Position numbers and translations under genes: made by a program
Assembly (NCBI GenBank): GCA_964524125.1
Contig: CAZGBY010000058.1
Location: 1-7,701, forward strand
DNA: 7,701 nt
Source: CAG-307 sp964524125
GTDB lineage: Bacteria; Bacillota_I; Bacilli_A; Acholeplasmatales; Anaeroplasmataceae
Reading direction: 5' to 3'
Notes under the pieces: model-generated
Seen by the model: the letters and a program-made list of their open reading frames with translations, nothing else
Databases searched by the model: none
What the model was told of the DNA's origin: nothing
Shown here: one piece after another, positions 1 through 6,205 of the stretch
How positions within the stretch are numbered: position 1 is the stretch's first letter
How the letters are laid out: every line of letters begins with the position of its first letter

Positions 1-63
1 CATTCAAGAATTTCTTTCAGCGGTGACACAGCGGAATTTACTTTTTCATTTAACAAAAACTAA
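1..63 (+). CDS. Possible 3' end of an unidentified upstream gene
   Basis: Frame 1 is open from the window edge to a TAA at 61-63 and reads HSRISFSGDTAEFTFSFNKN, with alternating hydrophobic and polar residues as in a closing beta strand. This stretch is more G+C-rich than the A/T-rich spacer right after it, which favours coding. Frame 2 is also open, to a TAA at 65-67, and one minus-strand frame is open too, so the reading is uncertain. It does not resemble the C-terminus of TruA, which often precedes rplM in Bacillota. No terminator is visible between it and the rplM promoter. No function can be given. Confidence 0.3.
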   Translation, partial: HSRISFSGDTAEFTFSFNKN

Positions 64-81
64 TTAAATAAGAAAAATCAG

Positions 82-110
82 TTGACAATTTAATCGTTTT
101 ATAGTATTTT
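82..110 (+). promoter_or_regulatory. Promoter of the rplM-rpsI operon
   Basis: A perfect -35 hexamer TTGACA (82-87) is followed after 17 bases by TATTTT (105-110), a 4/6 match to TATAAT. Other A/T-rich hexamers nearby (TAGTAT at 102, TATAAA at 110) fit the spacing less well, so the -10 box is less certain than the -35. Transcription would begin near 117, giving a leader of about 75 nt before rplM. Confidence 0.6.
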
Positions 111-148
111 ATAAAAGGTACATTTTTTATTTAAAATCCACATTTGCC

Positions 149-167
149 CTTAATTATTAAAATTAAG
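149..167 (+). promoter_or_regulatory. Leader hairpin before rplM, possible L13 autoregulatory element
   Basis: A perfect 7-bp inverted repeat, CTTAATT (149-155) with AATTAAG (161-167), encloses a 5-nt loop. It ends 8 nt before the rplM Shine-Dalgarno site (176-182). Bacillota rplM genes often carry an L13 leader structure that mediates autoregulation, and the position fits. I cannot confirm that the sequence matches that family, and a short all-A/T stem can arise by chance here. Confidence 0.3.
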
Positions 168-189
168 ACAATATTAAGGAGGAAAAACA

Positions 190-624
190 ATGAATACTTA
201 TATGGCAACAAAAGAAACTGTACAACATAATTGGTATGTTGTTGACGCTAATGGTTTAACATTAGGTCGTTTAGCTACTCAAGTAGCAACACTTTTAAGA
301 GGAAAGCACAAGGCTATTTACACTCCTAACTGTGACTGTGGAGATAATGTAATTATTATCAATGCAGAAAAAATTAAATTAACTGGAAATAAATGGTCTG
401 ACAAATTCTACCGTCATCACTCTGGATACAATGGTGGTTTAACTACTATGTCTGCAGAAGAAGTTATGGCTAAGTTCCCAACAAGAATTGTAGAATATGC
501 TGTTAAGGGTATGTTACCTCACACTAAGTTAGGTGATGCTCAAAGAAAGCATTTATATGTTTATGCAGGTAGTGAACATCCACATGCTGCACAAAAACCA
601 GTAGAATTTAAGGTAAAGGCATAA
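190..624 (+). CDS. rplM: 50S ribosomal protein L13
   Basis: L13 is an early-assembling protein of the large ribosomal subunit that binds 23S rRNA. At 144 residues it has the usual length. Conserved family blocks are visible: WYVVDANGLTLGRLAT near the N-terminus, LLRGKHKAIYTP, NVIIINAEKIKLTGNK, the AVKGMLPHTKLG segment and the C-terminal YAGSEHPHAAQKP. The ATG at 190 is supported by a strong AAGGAGG at 176-182 with 7-nt spacing; the short MNTYMA extension before the conserved core resembles the N-terminus of the B. subtilis protein. It is the first gene of a two-gene operon, 13 nt ahead of rpsI. The identification is secure. Confidence 0.98.
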   Translation: MNTYMATKETVQHNWYVVDANGLTLGRLATQVATLLRGKHKAIYTPNCDCGDNVIIINAEKIKLTGNKWSDKFYRHHSGYNGGLTTMSAEEVMAKFPTRIVEYAVKGMLPHTKLGDAQRKHLYVYAGSEHPHAAQKPVEFKVKA

Positions 625-637
625 GGAGGAATATAAA

Positions 638-1036
638 ATGGCTAATAAGAAGGTTCAATATTTAGCAACAGGACGTCGTAAGAGCGCAGTTGCTCGTGTT
701 GTTTTAGAAGCAGGTAAAGGTACTATTACTATTAACGGACGTAGTTTTGAGGATTATATCCCTTCTCCATCTGTTCGTTTAGATGTTCTTCAACCACTTG
801 AATTAACTGAATCAACTGAAAAGTTTGATATTTCAGTTAATGTTAACGGTGGTGGTATTACAGGTCAAGCAGGAGCTATCCGTTTAGGTATTACTCGTGC
901 ATTAATGCTTGTAAACCCAGATTATCGTCAAAGCTTAAAACCAGCTGGTATGTGTACTCGTGATCCACGTCAAAAAGAACGTAAAAAATACGGTCTTAAG
1001 AAGGCTCGTCGTGCACCTCAATTCTCTAAGCGTTAA
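638..1036 (+). CDS. rpsI: 30S ribosomal protein S9
   Basis: S9 belongs to the head of the small ribosomal subunit; in the family its C-terminal tail reaches towards the P-site tRNA. The 132-residue product shows the hallmarks: YLATGRRKSAVARV near the N-terminus, the INGRSFEDYIP block, VNVNGGGITGQAGAIRLGI in the middle and the basic tail KKARRAPQFSKR ending in the invariant SKR. The Shine-Dalgarno AAGGAGG (623-629) overlaps the rplM stop codon, and the ATG follows 8 nt later, so the two genes are co-transcribed and probably translated together. The strong terminator downstream closes the operon. Confidence 0.98.
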   Translation: MANKKVQYLATGRRKSAVARVVLEAGKGTITINGRSFEDYIPSPSVRLDVLQPLELTESTEKFDISVNVNGGGITGQAGAIRLGITRALMLVNPDYRQSLKPAGMCTRDPRQKERKKYGLKKARRAPQFSKR

Positions 1037-1077
1037 TTATTACAGTTTCAAATTAACCTATATTCATTTTGGATTAG

Positions 1078-1114
1078 AAAGACTCAAGGGATTCTCAACC
1101 TTGGGTCTTTTTTT
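1078..1114 (+). terminator. Intrinsic terminator of rplM-rpsI
   Basis: A 12-bp stem (1078-1089 with 1099-1110, one G-U pair at 1084/1104) and a 9-nt loop are followed by T residues from 1108 to 1114. It starts about 40 nt after the rpsI stop codon and separates the ribosomal operon from the cassette that follows. Confidence 0.93.
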
Positions 1115-1125
1115 ATAATTTCATA

Positions 1126-1154
1126 TTGCATTCATTAATGAAATGACATATAAT
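1126..1154 (+). promoter_or_regulatory. Near-consensus promoter of the ATPase gene
   Basis: TTGCAT (1126-1131) and a perfect TATAAT (1149-1154) are separated by 17 bases. This is the best-matched promoter in the window apart from the -35 of rplM. Transcription should begin near 1161, inside the G+C-rich leader and about 27 nt before the proposed ACG start. Confidence 0.75.
1131..1142. promoter_or_regulatory. 12-bp palindrome between -35 and -10, possible operator
   Basis: TTCATTAATGAA is a perfect 12-bp palindrome that overlaps the last base of the -35 box and lies in the spacer of the ATPase promoter. A dimeric repressor bound there would block RNA polymerase. No regulator gene is adjacent, and A/T-rich palindromes of this size can occur by chance, so the operator role is an inference. 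Confidence 0.3.
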
Positions 1155-1156
1155 TA

Positions 1157-1193
1157 ACTCGGACGAAACCGAGTCGGAGGGAATCGAACGGAA
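1157..1193 (+). repeat. G+C-rich leader with hairpin and imperfect decamer repeats
   Basis: About 60% of bases 1157-1191 are G or C, in surroundings of roughly one quarter. ACTCGG (1157-1162) pairs with CCGAGT (1169-1174) around a 6-nt loop. Three related units begin with TCG: TCGGACGAA (1159-1167), TCGGAGGGAA (1174-1183) and TCGAACGGAA (1184-1193). The second supplies the Shine-Dalgarno GGAGGG (1176-1181) and the third contains the ACG that sits where the start codon is expected. The hairpin straddles the predicted transcription start, so it may act as DNA, as RNA, or be a relic of rearrangement. Confidence 0.5.
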
Positions 1194-2558
1194 TTTTTTG
1201 GTAGAAAACAAGAATTGAAATTGCTAAAAAAAAGTTATAATAGTACAAATTTTGAAGGCATTTTAATTTATGGACGCAGAAGAATTGGCAAAAGTGAATT
1301 AATAAAATATTCATTTTTAGATGAAGATTGTGTTAAAATTTATTTTGAATGTACTAAAACCTCAGAAGAAAGTAATGTTAAAATTTTATCTATACTTATA
1401 CCTGATGTTTTACATATACCTATACCTAATTTTTCAACACTAAGAGAGTGTTTAAAATATTTGTTTGAGTTAGGAAAAACAAAAAAAATAATTATTGTGA
1501 TTGATGAATATCCATATATTAGAGATAGAATTGAAGGATGTGACAGTATTGTTCAAAATTTGATAGATGAATATAATAATTCGAGCAATGTTAAATTTAT
1601 ATTAAGTGGTTCTTATATTGAAACAATGAAAGGTTTATTATATGAAGGAAATCCGCTGTATAATAGATTTGATACGATAATTAATTTAAAACAAATGAAT
1701 TATTATGAATCGTCACAATTTTATCCTAAGTTTTCTTATGAAGATAAGTTAAAAATTTATTCAGTATTTGGAGGAATCCCATATTACAATAGATTTATTG
1801 ATGATAATATATCAGTTAAAGAAAATATTATAAATTTAATATGCTCACCGAATGCTCGATTTTCAGATGAAATAGAAAATACATTACTAAGGGAAATTTC
1901 TAAGCTTAATAATACAAACGAAGTTTTTTTAGCTATCTCAAAAGGATGTTCAAAATTTAATGATATATTAAGTAAATCTCATGTTTCATCATCACCTACT
2001 TTAGTTGATGTTTTAAATAAACTTATAAAAATGGACATTATTACAAAGGATTTTCCAATAAATGATGAGTCTAATAAAAAAAGTATTTATAGAATAAATG
2101 ATAGATTGACGTTATTTTATTATCGTTATATTTTTCCTAAACTTTCATATTTTTCTACAATGCCTAGTGATTTATTTTTTGATGAGTTTATAAAAAATGA
2201 TTTTGAAACTATATATGTTCCTCATGAGTATGAAGAAATAGCTAAACAATATTTACTTAGGAAAAATTTAGAAAAAGAAATTGAACCAGTATTATATAAA
2301 ATAGGGAAATATTATTATGATGATCCTAAAAATAGAGTTAACGGTGAATTCGATGTTGTAACTTTAAATAGAAATGGTTATGATTTTTATGAAGTTAAAT
2401 TTACAAAAGAACCTATAAATGATGAAATTGTCAATAAAAAGAAATATCAATTAGAACAATTAGGTCTGTGTTACAATAAATTAGGTTTCTTTTCTAAAAG
2501 TGGATTTGATAATAAAGATAATTATATCCTAATTAATTTAGATGATGTTTATAAATAA
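1188..2558 (+). CDS. AAA+ ATPase with C-terminal PD-(D/E)XK-like domain (DUF234-type)
   Basis: The predicted P-loop ATPase shows Walker A GRRRIGKS (residues 29-36, counting the ACG as 1), Walker B IIIVIDE (101-107), an SGS sensor-like motif (140-142) and PLYNR (156-160). A winged-helix-like region and the INDRL/FYYRY box (from about 303) follow, then a C-terminal nuclease-like core with E387, D389 and E402-x-K404. This is the architecture of the archaeal-ATPase/DUF234 proteins, common in archaea and gut Bacillota, whose role is unresolved. The conserved N-terminal box FFGRKQELKLL lies upstream of the first ordinary start, TTG 1215, which has no good Shine-Dalgarno. GGAGGG (1176-1181) with 6-nt spacing points instead to ACG 1188. 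No ATG, GTG or TTG exists in frame between the TAA at 1155 and 1215. The gene may start at ACG, start poorly at TTG (447 residues, box lost), or be silenced. The body is intact. It is a lone gene with its own promoter between housekeeping blocks, which suggests an accessory insertion. Confidence 0.85.
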   Translation, partial: TEFFGRKQELKLLKKSYNSTNFEGILIYGRRRIGKSELIKYSFLDEDCVKIYFECTKTSEESNVKILSILIPDVLHIPIPNFSTLRECLKYLFELGKTKKIIIVIDEYPYIRDRIEGCDSIVQNLIDEYNNSSNVKFILSGSYIETMKGLLYEGNPLYNRFDTIINLKQMNYYESSQFYPKFSYEDKLKIYSVFGGIPYYNRFIDDNISVKENIINLICSPNARFSDEIENTLLREISKLNNTNEVFLAISKGCSKFNDILSKSHVSSSPTLVDVLNKLIKMDIITKDFPINDESNKKSIYRINDRLTLFYYRYIFPKLSYFSTMPSDLFFDEFIKNDFETIYVPHEYEEIAKQYLLRKNLEKEIEPVLYKIGKYYYDDPKNRVNGEFDVVTLNRNGYDFYEVKFTKEPINDEIVNKKKYQLEQLGLCYNKLGFFSKSGFDNKDNYILINLDDVYK

Positions 2559-2586
2559 AAAACTTTTGTAAAAACACTTTAACTTC

Positions 2587-2614
2587 TTTACTTTTAATTT
2601 TGTTTGAGTATAAT
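2587..2614 (+). promoter_or_regulatory. Promoter of the small membrane protein gene
   Basis: TTTACT (2587-2592) and a perfect TATAAT (2609-2614) are separated by 16 bases. Initiation near 2621 would leave a leader of about 20 nt containing the Shine-Dalgarno. No convincing terminator lies between the ATPase stop codon and this promoter, so ATPase transcripts may read through into this gene. Confidence 0.6.
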
Positions 2615-2641
2615 AAAATTAGAAAAAGGAGTGAATTTTAT

Positions 2642-2872
2642 ATGGAAAAATGGTTTGAAAGACAATCAAGACTTGTACAAATTATTTTACTTATAATACC
2701 AGTCGTTAACTGGGTTATTGAAGTTGGTGTTCGTTGGTCTCATGCACTAAGGAAAGGTTCATTGATAAAATACATTATTGCTATTTTAGTTACAATACCT
2801 TCTGGTATTATTATAGGATGGCTTGATTGTTTATGGTGTTTATTATTTAAACATTTAATTTTCTGTGATTAA
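2642..2872 (+). CDS. Small two-helix membrane protein of unknown function
   Basis: I do not recognise a named family. The 76-residue product starts MEKWFERQSR and has two hydrophobic segments (about residues 11-30 and 42-61), joined by a basic loop (R31, R37, K38), with a W/C-rich C-terminal end (W60, C63, W65, C66, C75). Polar or special residues inside the helices (P20, N23, W24, P53) suggest more than a plain anchor. The ATG at 2642 is chosen because AAGGAG lies at 2626-2631 with 10-nt spacing. An in-frame TTG at 2600 would lie upstream of the predicted transcription start and has no ribosome site. The gene has its own promoter and terminator, so it is a monocistronic unit and not part of the tmk operon. 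Its good signals argue that it is expressed; a regulatory or membrane-stress role would be a guess. Confidence 0.75.
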   Translation: MEKWFERQSRLVQIILLIIPVVNWVIEVGVRWSHALRKGSLIKYIIAILVTIPSGIIIGWLDCLWCLLFKHLIFCD

Positions 2873-2875
2873 TTT

Positions 2876-2904
2876 GAAAGTGGATTTTTCCACTTTCTTT
2901 TTTT
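2876..2904 (+). terminator. Intrinsic terminator after the small membrane protein gene
   Basis: GAAAGTGG (2876-2883) pairs with CCACTTTC (2890-2897); A2884-T2889 can add a ninth pair and leave a TTTT loop. Seven T residues follow (2898-2904). It begins 4 nt after the stop codon and insulates the tmk operon. Confidence 0.93.
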
Positions 2905-2925
2905 CTTTTATTTATTTGTTATTCG

Positions 2926-2954
2926 TTTACTTAATAGCCATTTTGTGATAAAAT
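2926..2954 (+). promoter_or_regulatory. Extended -10 promoter of the tmk-rsmI operon
   Basis: TTTACT (2926-2931) is followed after 17 bases by TAAAAT (2949-2954, 5/6 match), preceded by TG at 2946-2947, which makes an extended -10 element. Transcription would begin near 2961. It is the only good promoter before the six-gene run that follows. Confidence 0.7.
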
Positions 2955-2990
2955 ATTAACATATGAAATTTAGTGAGAGGTATGATTTTT

Positions 2991-3608
2991 ATGTCAGGAA
3001 TTTTTATTACACTTGAAGGTGGAGAAGGTAGTGGTAAAACTACTATAATAAATGCTATTAAGGCTCATTTAGAAGGAAAAGGATACAAAACTATAACTAC
3101 TAGAGAACCTGGCGGAGTAGATATTGCTGAACAAATTAGAAGTGTTATTTTAAATGTGAATAATACAAATATGTGTTATGAAACTGAAGCACTACTTTAT
3201 GCAGCTTGTCGTATGCAACACTTACGTGAAAAAGTAATTCCTGCCCTTGATGAAGGTTGTGCAGTTATATGTGATAGATATTTAGACTCATCACTTGTTT
3301 ATCAAGGAGTAGCTAGAGATTTAGGGTTTGAACATGTTTTAAGTGCTAACTGCTTCGCACTCGACTATATGCCTAATTTAACTTTCTTTATTGATGTTCG
3401 TCCAGAAGTAGGACTTAAAAGAATTCAAGGAAGAGGAAAGATTGATAGACTTGATAAAGAATCAATTGCATTCCATGAAAAGGTATATAATGGTTATAAA
3501 CAAGTGGCTGAATTATATAAAGATAGAATTATTTCTATAAATGGTGAACAAGAACCAGATTGTGTAGTTTCTGATATATTAAATAAAATTGATGAATATT
3601 TAGCTTAA
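2991..3608 (+). CDS. tmk: Thymidylate kinase (dTMP kinase)
   Basis: Tmk phosphorylates dTMP to dTDP with ATP, the committed step towards dTTP. The 205-residue product starts MSGIFITLEGGEGSGKTT, with the P-loop GGEGSGKT at 10-17. It carries the DRY motif at 95-97 in VICDRYLDSSLVYQG, and a LID-like basic segment RIQGRGKIDRLD (144-155). Three in-frame starts compete: GTG 2973, ATG 2982 and ATG 2991. The GAGAGG ending at 2980 gives 10-nt spacing to 2991 but only 1 nt to 2982, and it overlaps the GTG. The family consensus also begins at MSG, so 2991 is preferred. It is the first gene of the operon, 12 nt ahead of holB, as in B. subtilis except that darA and yaaR are missing between them. Confidence 0.96.
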   Translation: MSGIFITLEGGEGSGKTTIINAIKAHLEGKGYKTITTREPGGVDIAEQIRSVILNVNNTNMCYETEALLYAACRMQHLREKVIPALDEGCAVICDRYLDSSLVYQGVARDLGFEHVLSANCFALDYMPNLTFFIDVRPEVGLKRIQGRGKIDRLDKESIAFHEKVYNGYKQVAELYKDRIISINGEQEPDCVVSDILNKIDEYLA

Positions 3609-3620
3609 TGGTGGATTGAT

Positions 3621-4577
3621 ATGAACTTTGATTTGATAGATTTCCAATCTGAAATAAAACAAATTTTAATAAATACTAAAAAGAAAAACAGACTATCTCA
3701 TGCTTATATTTTTGAAGGACCATCTGGTGTAGGTAAAAGAGAAATGGCATATTTCTTTGCGATGTTGCAATATTGTAAAGAAGAGGTTCCTTGTTTTAAA
3801 TGTGATAATTGTCATCAAATATTATTAAATGAACATTTAAATATTTATATAATAGAACCTGATGGAAAAGTAATAAAAAAAGAACAAATAGTTAAATTAC
3901 AAGAAGAATTTTCCAAAACAAGTAATGTAAAAGGGCCTAGAATTTATGTCATTCTTGATGCAGACAAAATGAATCAAAATAGTCAAAATAGTTTACTTAA
4001 GTTTATAGAAGAACCTGAAGATGGTATATATGGTATTTTATGTACTACAAATGGTTCTAAAATATTACCTACTATTTCATCAAGATGTCAAAAACTTTCA
4101 TTTAAAGCATTAGATAATAGAAATCTACAAGACATGTTAATTTCTCAAGGTGTAGATAAAGAACTATCATCTATACTTTCATTACTTACAAATAATATTG
4201 AAGACGCGATATTACTTTCAAGTGATAGTAATGTTTTAAATTTAAATGTTTTATTTAAAGAATTTTTATCAATTAATTCTCCATCAAAAGCTATCATATA
4301 TCAAAAGAAAAATATTAGTTTTTTTGAAAACTATGAAAATTTAAATAATTTTTTAAATTTGCTAATTGTTTTATATGAGGATATTATTTTACTTTTTAAT
4401 GGTATAATTAATATTCATTTAAAAGGTTATATTGAATTAATATCTAAATATAAAAATTACATAAGTTATGAAGATGCTAAAAAAAATTTAGAATTAGTTT
4501 ATAGTTTAATTTTAAAACTTCAAAATAATGTAATGCCAAAAAACATTATTAGCAATTTATTTGTAAATCTATTTTAG
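3621..4577 (+). CDS. holB: DNA polymerase III clamp loader subunit delta'
   Basis: Delta' is the stator-like AAA+ subunit of the clamp loader that places the sliding clamp on DNA. The 318-residue protein begins with the typical RLSHAYIFEGPSGVGKR, whose P-loop (33-40) ends in R where an ATPase has S/T; degenerate P-loops are usual for this subunit. A zinc-binding cysteine set follows (C52, C58, C61, C64), then VILDADKM (110-117) in place of Walker B, NSLLKFIEEP (123-132), and the SRC motif (154-156). The C-terminal half is diverged and very rich in Asn, Ile and Lys. Its Shine-Dalgarno is weak (GGTGG, about 3609-3613). The stop codon overlaps the Shine-Dalgarno of ricT. Co-location with tmk is the standard Bacillota arrangement. 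Confidence 0.95.
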   Translation: MNFDLIDFQSEIKQILINTKKKNRLSHAYIFEGPSGVGKREMAYFFAMLQYCKEEVPCFKCDNCHQILLNEHLNIYIIEPDGKVIKKEQIVKLQEEFSKTSNVKGPRIYVILDADKMNQNSQNSLLKFIEEPEDGIYGILCTTNGSKILPTISSRCQKLSFKALDNRNLQDMLISQGVDKELSSILSLLTNNIEDAILLSSDSNVLNLNVLFKEFLSINSPSKAIIYQKKNISFFENYENLNNFLNLLIVLYEDIILLFNGIINIHLKGYIELISKYKNYISYEDAKKNLELVYSLILKLQNNVMPKNIISNLFVNLF

Positions 4578-4586
4578 GAGGTACTT

Positions 4587-5450
4587 ATGAAGTGCTGTAA
4601 GGTTCAATTTAAACAATTAGGTAAGAGATATTATTTTGGATGTTCAAAATTAGAACTTCATGATAAAGATAAAGTTGTTGTACAAACTGTTAGAGGTGTT
4701 GAGCTTGGTGAAGTTGTAGGTGAATCTTTTGAACTTACAAAAGATCAAGCTTCAAATGAAATTAAAGACGTATTGAGAAAAGCTAATTTGAATGATATAA
4801 AAACATTTGAAGAAAACAAATCATTAGAACCAGATATTTTAAGTAAAACTAAGTTTTTTGCTAAAAAACATAATCTTGATATGAAGGTTTTAGGTTGTGA
4901 ATATACGTTAGATAGACAAAAATTAATTATCTATTTTGAATCTGAAGGTAGAGTTGATTTTAGAGATTTAGTTAGAGACTTAGCAGATTCTTATAAAACA
5001 AGAATTGAATTAAGACAAGTAGGCTCAAGAGATGGAGCTAAGGTATTCGGTGGTATTGGCCCTTGTGGACTTATAGTTTGTTGTCAAACTTTCTTAACAG
5101 AATTTGTAAATGTATCAGTCAAAATGGCTAAAAATCAAAGCCTAAGTTTAAATCCAGTTAAAATATCTGGGAACTGTGGAAAATTATTATGTTGTATTAA
5201 TTATGAAAATGATACATATTTAGAACTTAGAAGGAGTGCACCTGATATTGGAGATATAGTATCTACTGAACAAGGTGATGCAAAAGTTTTAACTTGTGAT
5301 GTATTAAATCGTAATTTAAAGGTTAAATATTTGCAAACAGAAGGTTTTGGATATTTGAAATTTGATGATGTCAAGTTAGTACGAACTAGAAGAGACTATA
5401 ATAAAGAAAAAGATAATGATAATTCTAGTGAACTTAAGGAGCTAGAATAA
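4587..5450 (+). CDS. ricT: PSP1 family protein RicT (YaaT)
   Basis: In B. subtilis RicT works with RicA and RicF in an Fe-S-containing complex that affects RNase Y-dependent mRNA processing, biofilm formation, competence and sporulation. The 287-residue product has the PSP1 features: the RGVELGEVVG segment near residues 35-45, the VGSRDGAKVFGGIGPCG block, and the conserved cysteines C160, C165, C166 and C197, C202, C203 (GPCGLIVCC and GKLLCC), candidates for cluster ligands. The tail after about residue 268 is short and charged. An AGGAGG at 4576-4581 with 5-nt spacing fixes the ATG. The ricA and ricF partners are not in this window. Its TAA overlaps the trmN6 ATG by one base (TAATG), so translational coupling is expected. 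Confidence 0.93.
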   Translation: MKCCKVQFKQLGKRYYFGCSKLELHDKDKVVVQTVRGVELGEVVGESFELTKDQASNEIKDVLRKANLNDIKTFEENKSLEPDILSKTKFFAKKHNLDMKVLGCEYTLDRQKLIIYFESEGRVDFRDLVRDLADSYKTRIELRQVGSRDGAKVFGGIGPCGLIVCCQTFLTEFVNVSVKMAKNQSLSLNPVKISGNCGKLLCCINYENDTYLELRRSAPDIGDIVSTEQGDAKVLTCDVLNRNLKVKYLQTEGFGYLKFDDVKLVRTRRDYNKEKDNDNSSELKELE

Positions 5451-6181
5451 TGGAAGTTATCAATGACCTTTTAGGTAAACCTGGTATTAAAATAGTTCAA
5501 AATACAGATATGTTTAATTTCTCACTTGATTCTATTTTACTTGCAAATTTTGTAACAATTAAGAAAAATGATAAGGTTATTGTAGATCTTGGTACTGGTA
5601 ATGGTCCAATACCTCTTTATATGTCTTTAAATACAAATGCTTTAATTTATGGTATAGAAATTCAAAAAAAGTCCTATGATTTAGCATTAAAAAGTGTTAA
5701 AATAAATAATAAGGAAGGACAAATTAAAATTATTAACGACAATATTAAAAATGCAACATCACTGTTTGGTGTCGGTTCTTGTGATATAGTTGTTTCTAAT
5801 CCACCCTTCTTTAAATACATTGAAGGAAAATCTAATATAAATAAAAATGATGAAAAAACAATCGCAAGACATGAAGTATTAATTACTTTAGATGAATTAG
5901 TTCAAGAAGCTTCAACACTTCTTAAAAATGGTGGAACATTTGCGATGGTACATCGTCCTGATAGATTATTAGATATTCTAAGTGTGTGTTCTAAATATCA
6001 TTTAGAACCTAAAAGATTAAGATTTGTATATCCTAAAGTTGACGCTAAATGTAATCATATTTTAATTGAATGTAGAAAAGAAGGACTTTCTGGAGGACTT
6101 CAGGTTTTACCACCGCTTATTATTCATACAAATGATAATAAACATACAGAAGAAGTACTTAAGATATATAAAAATGAATGA
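5450..6181 (+). CDS. trmN6: tRNA1(Val) (adenine-N6)-methyltransferase-like protein (YabB/TrmN6)
   Basis: The family methylates N6 of adenine 37 in a valine tRNA using S-adenosylmethionine. The 243-residue protein has the family opening QNTDMFNFSLDSILLANF (17-34), the SAM-binding motif VDLGTGNGP (45-53) and the catalytic NPPF (117-120) typical of N6-adenine methyltransferases. C-terminal blocks include GGTFAMVHRPDRL. AAGGAG at 5436-5441 with 8-nt spacing supports the ATG that overlaps the ricT stop. The position after ricT matches Bacillus yabB, although yabA is missing between them. The exact tRNA substrate is inferred from the family. Its TGA stop is the only barrier to reading in frame into the next gene. 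Confidence 0.92.
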   Translation: MEVINDLLGKPGIKIVQNTDMFNFSLDSILLANFVTIKKNDKVIVDLGTGNGPIPLYMSLNTNALIYGIEIQKKSYDLALKSVKINNKEGQIKIINDNIKNATSLFGVGSCDIVVSNPPFFKYIEGKSNINKNDEKTIARHEVLITLDELVQEASTLLKNGGTFAMVHRPDRLLDILSVCSKYHLEPKRLRFVYPKVDAKCNHILIECRKEGLSGGLQVLPPLIIHTNDNKHTEEVLKIYKNE

Positions 6182-6205
6182 GGTAAATATAAAGGAGTGA
6201 ATAAT

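Noticed and set aside
1157..1193. Minus-strand similarity to the T-arm and 3' end of a tRNA (GTTCGATTCCC)
   Set aside because: The five bases on either side of the TTCGATT loop do not pair, and no anticodon arm or acceptor stem can be found. It is not a tRNA gene; a relic cannot be excluded.
2600..2641. TTG start that would add 14 residues to the small membrane protein
   Set aside because: It overlaps the promoter, lies upstream of the predicted transcription start and has no Shine-Dalgarno, whereas ATG 2642 has one.
2963..3016. Short ORF MKFSERYDFYVRNFYYT overlapping the tmk start in another frame
   Set aside because: No ribosome site precedes it, and it seems a by-product of the tmk leader and N-terminal codons.
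3717..3740. P-loop of HolB ending in Arg instead of Ser/Thr
   Set aside because: Delta' subunits commonly have degenerate, non-hydrolysing P-loops, so this is normal for the family.
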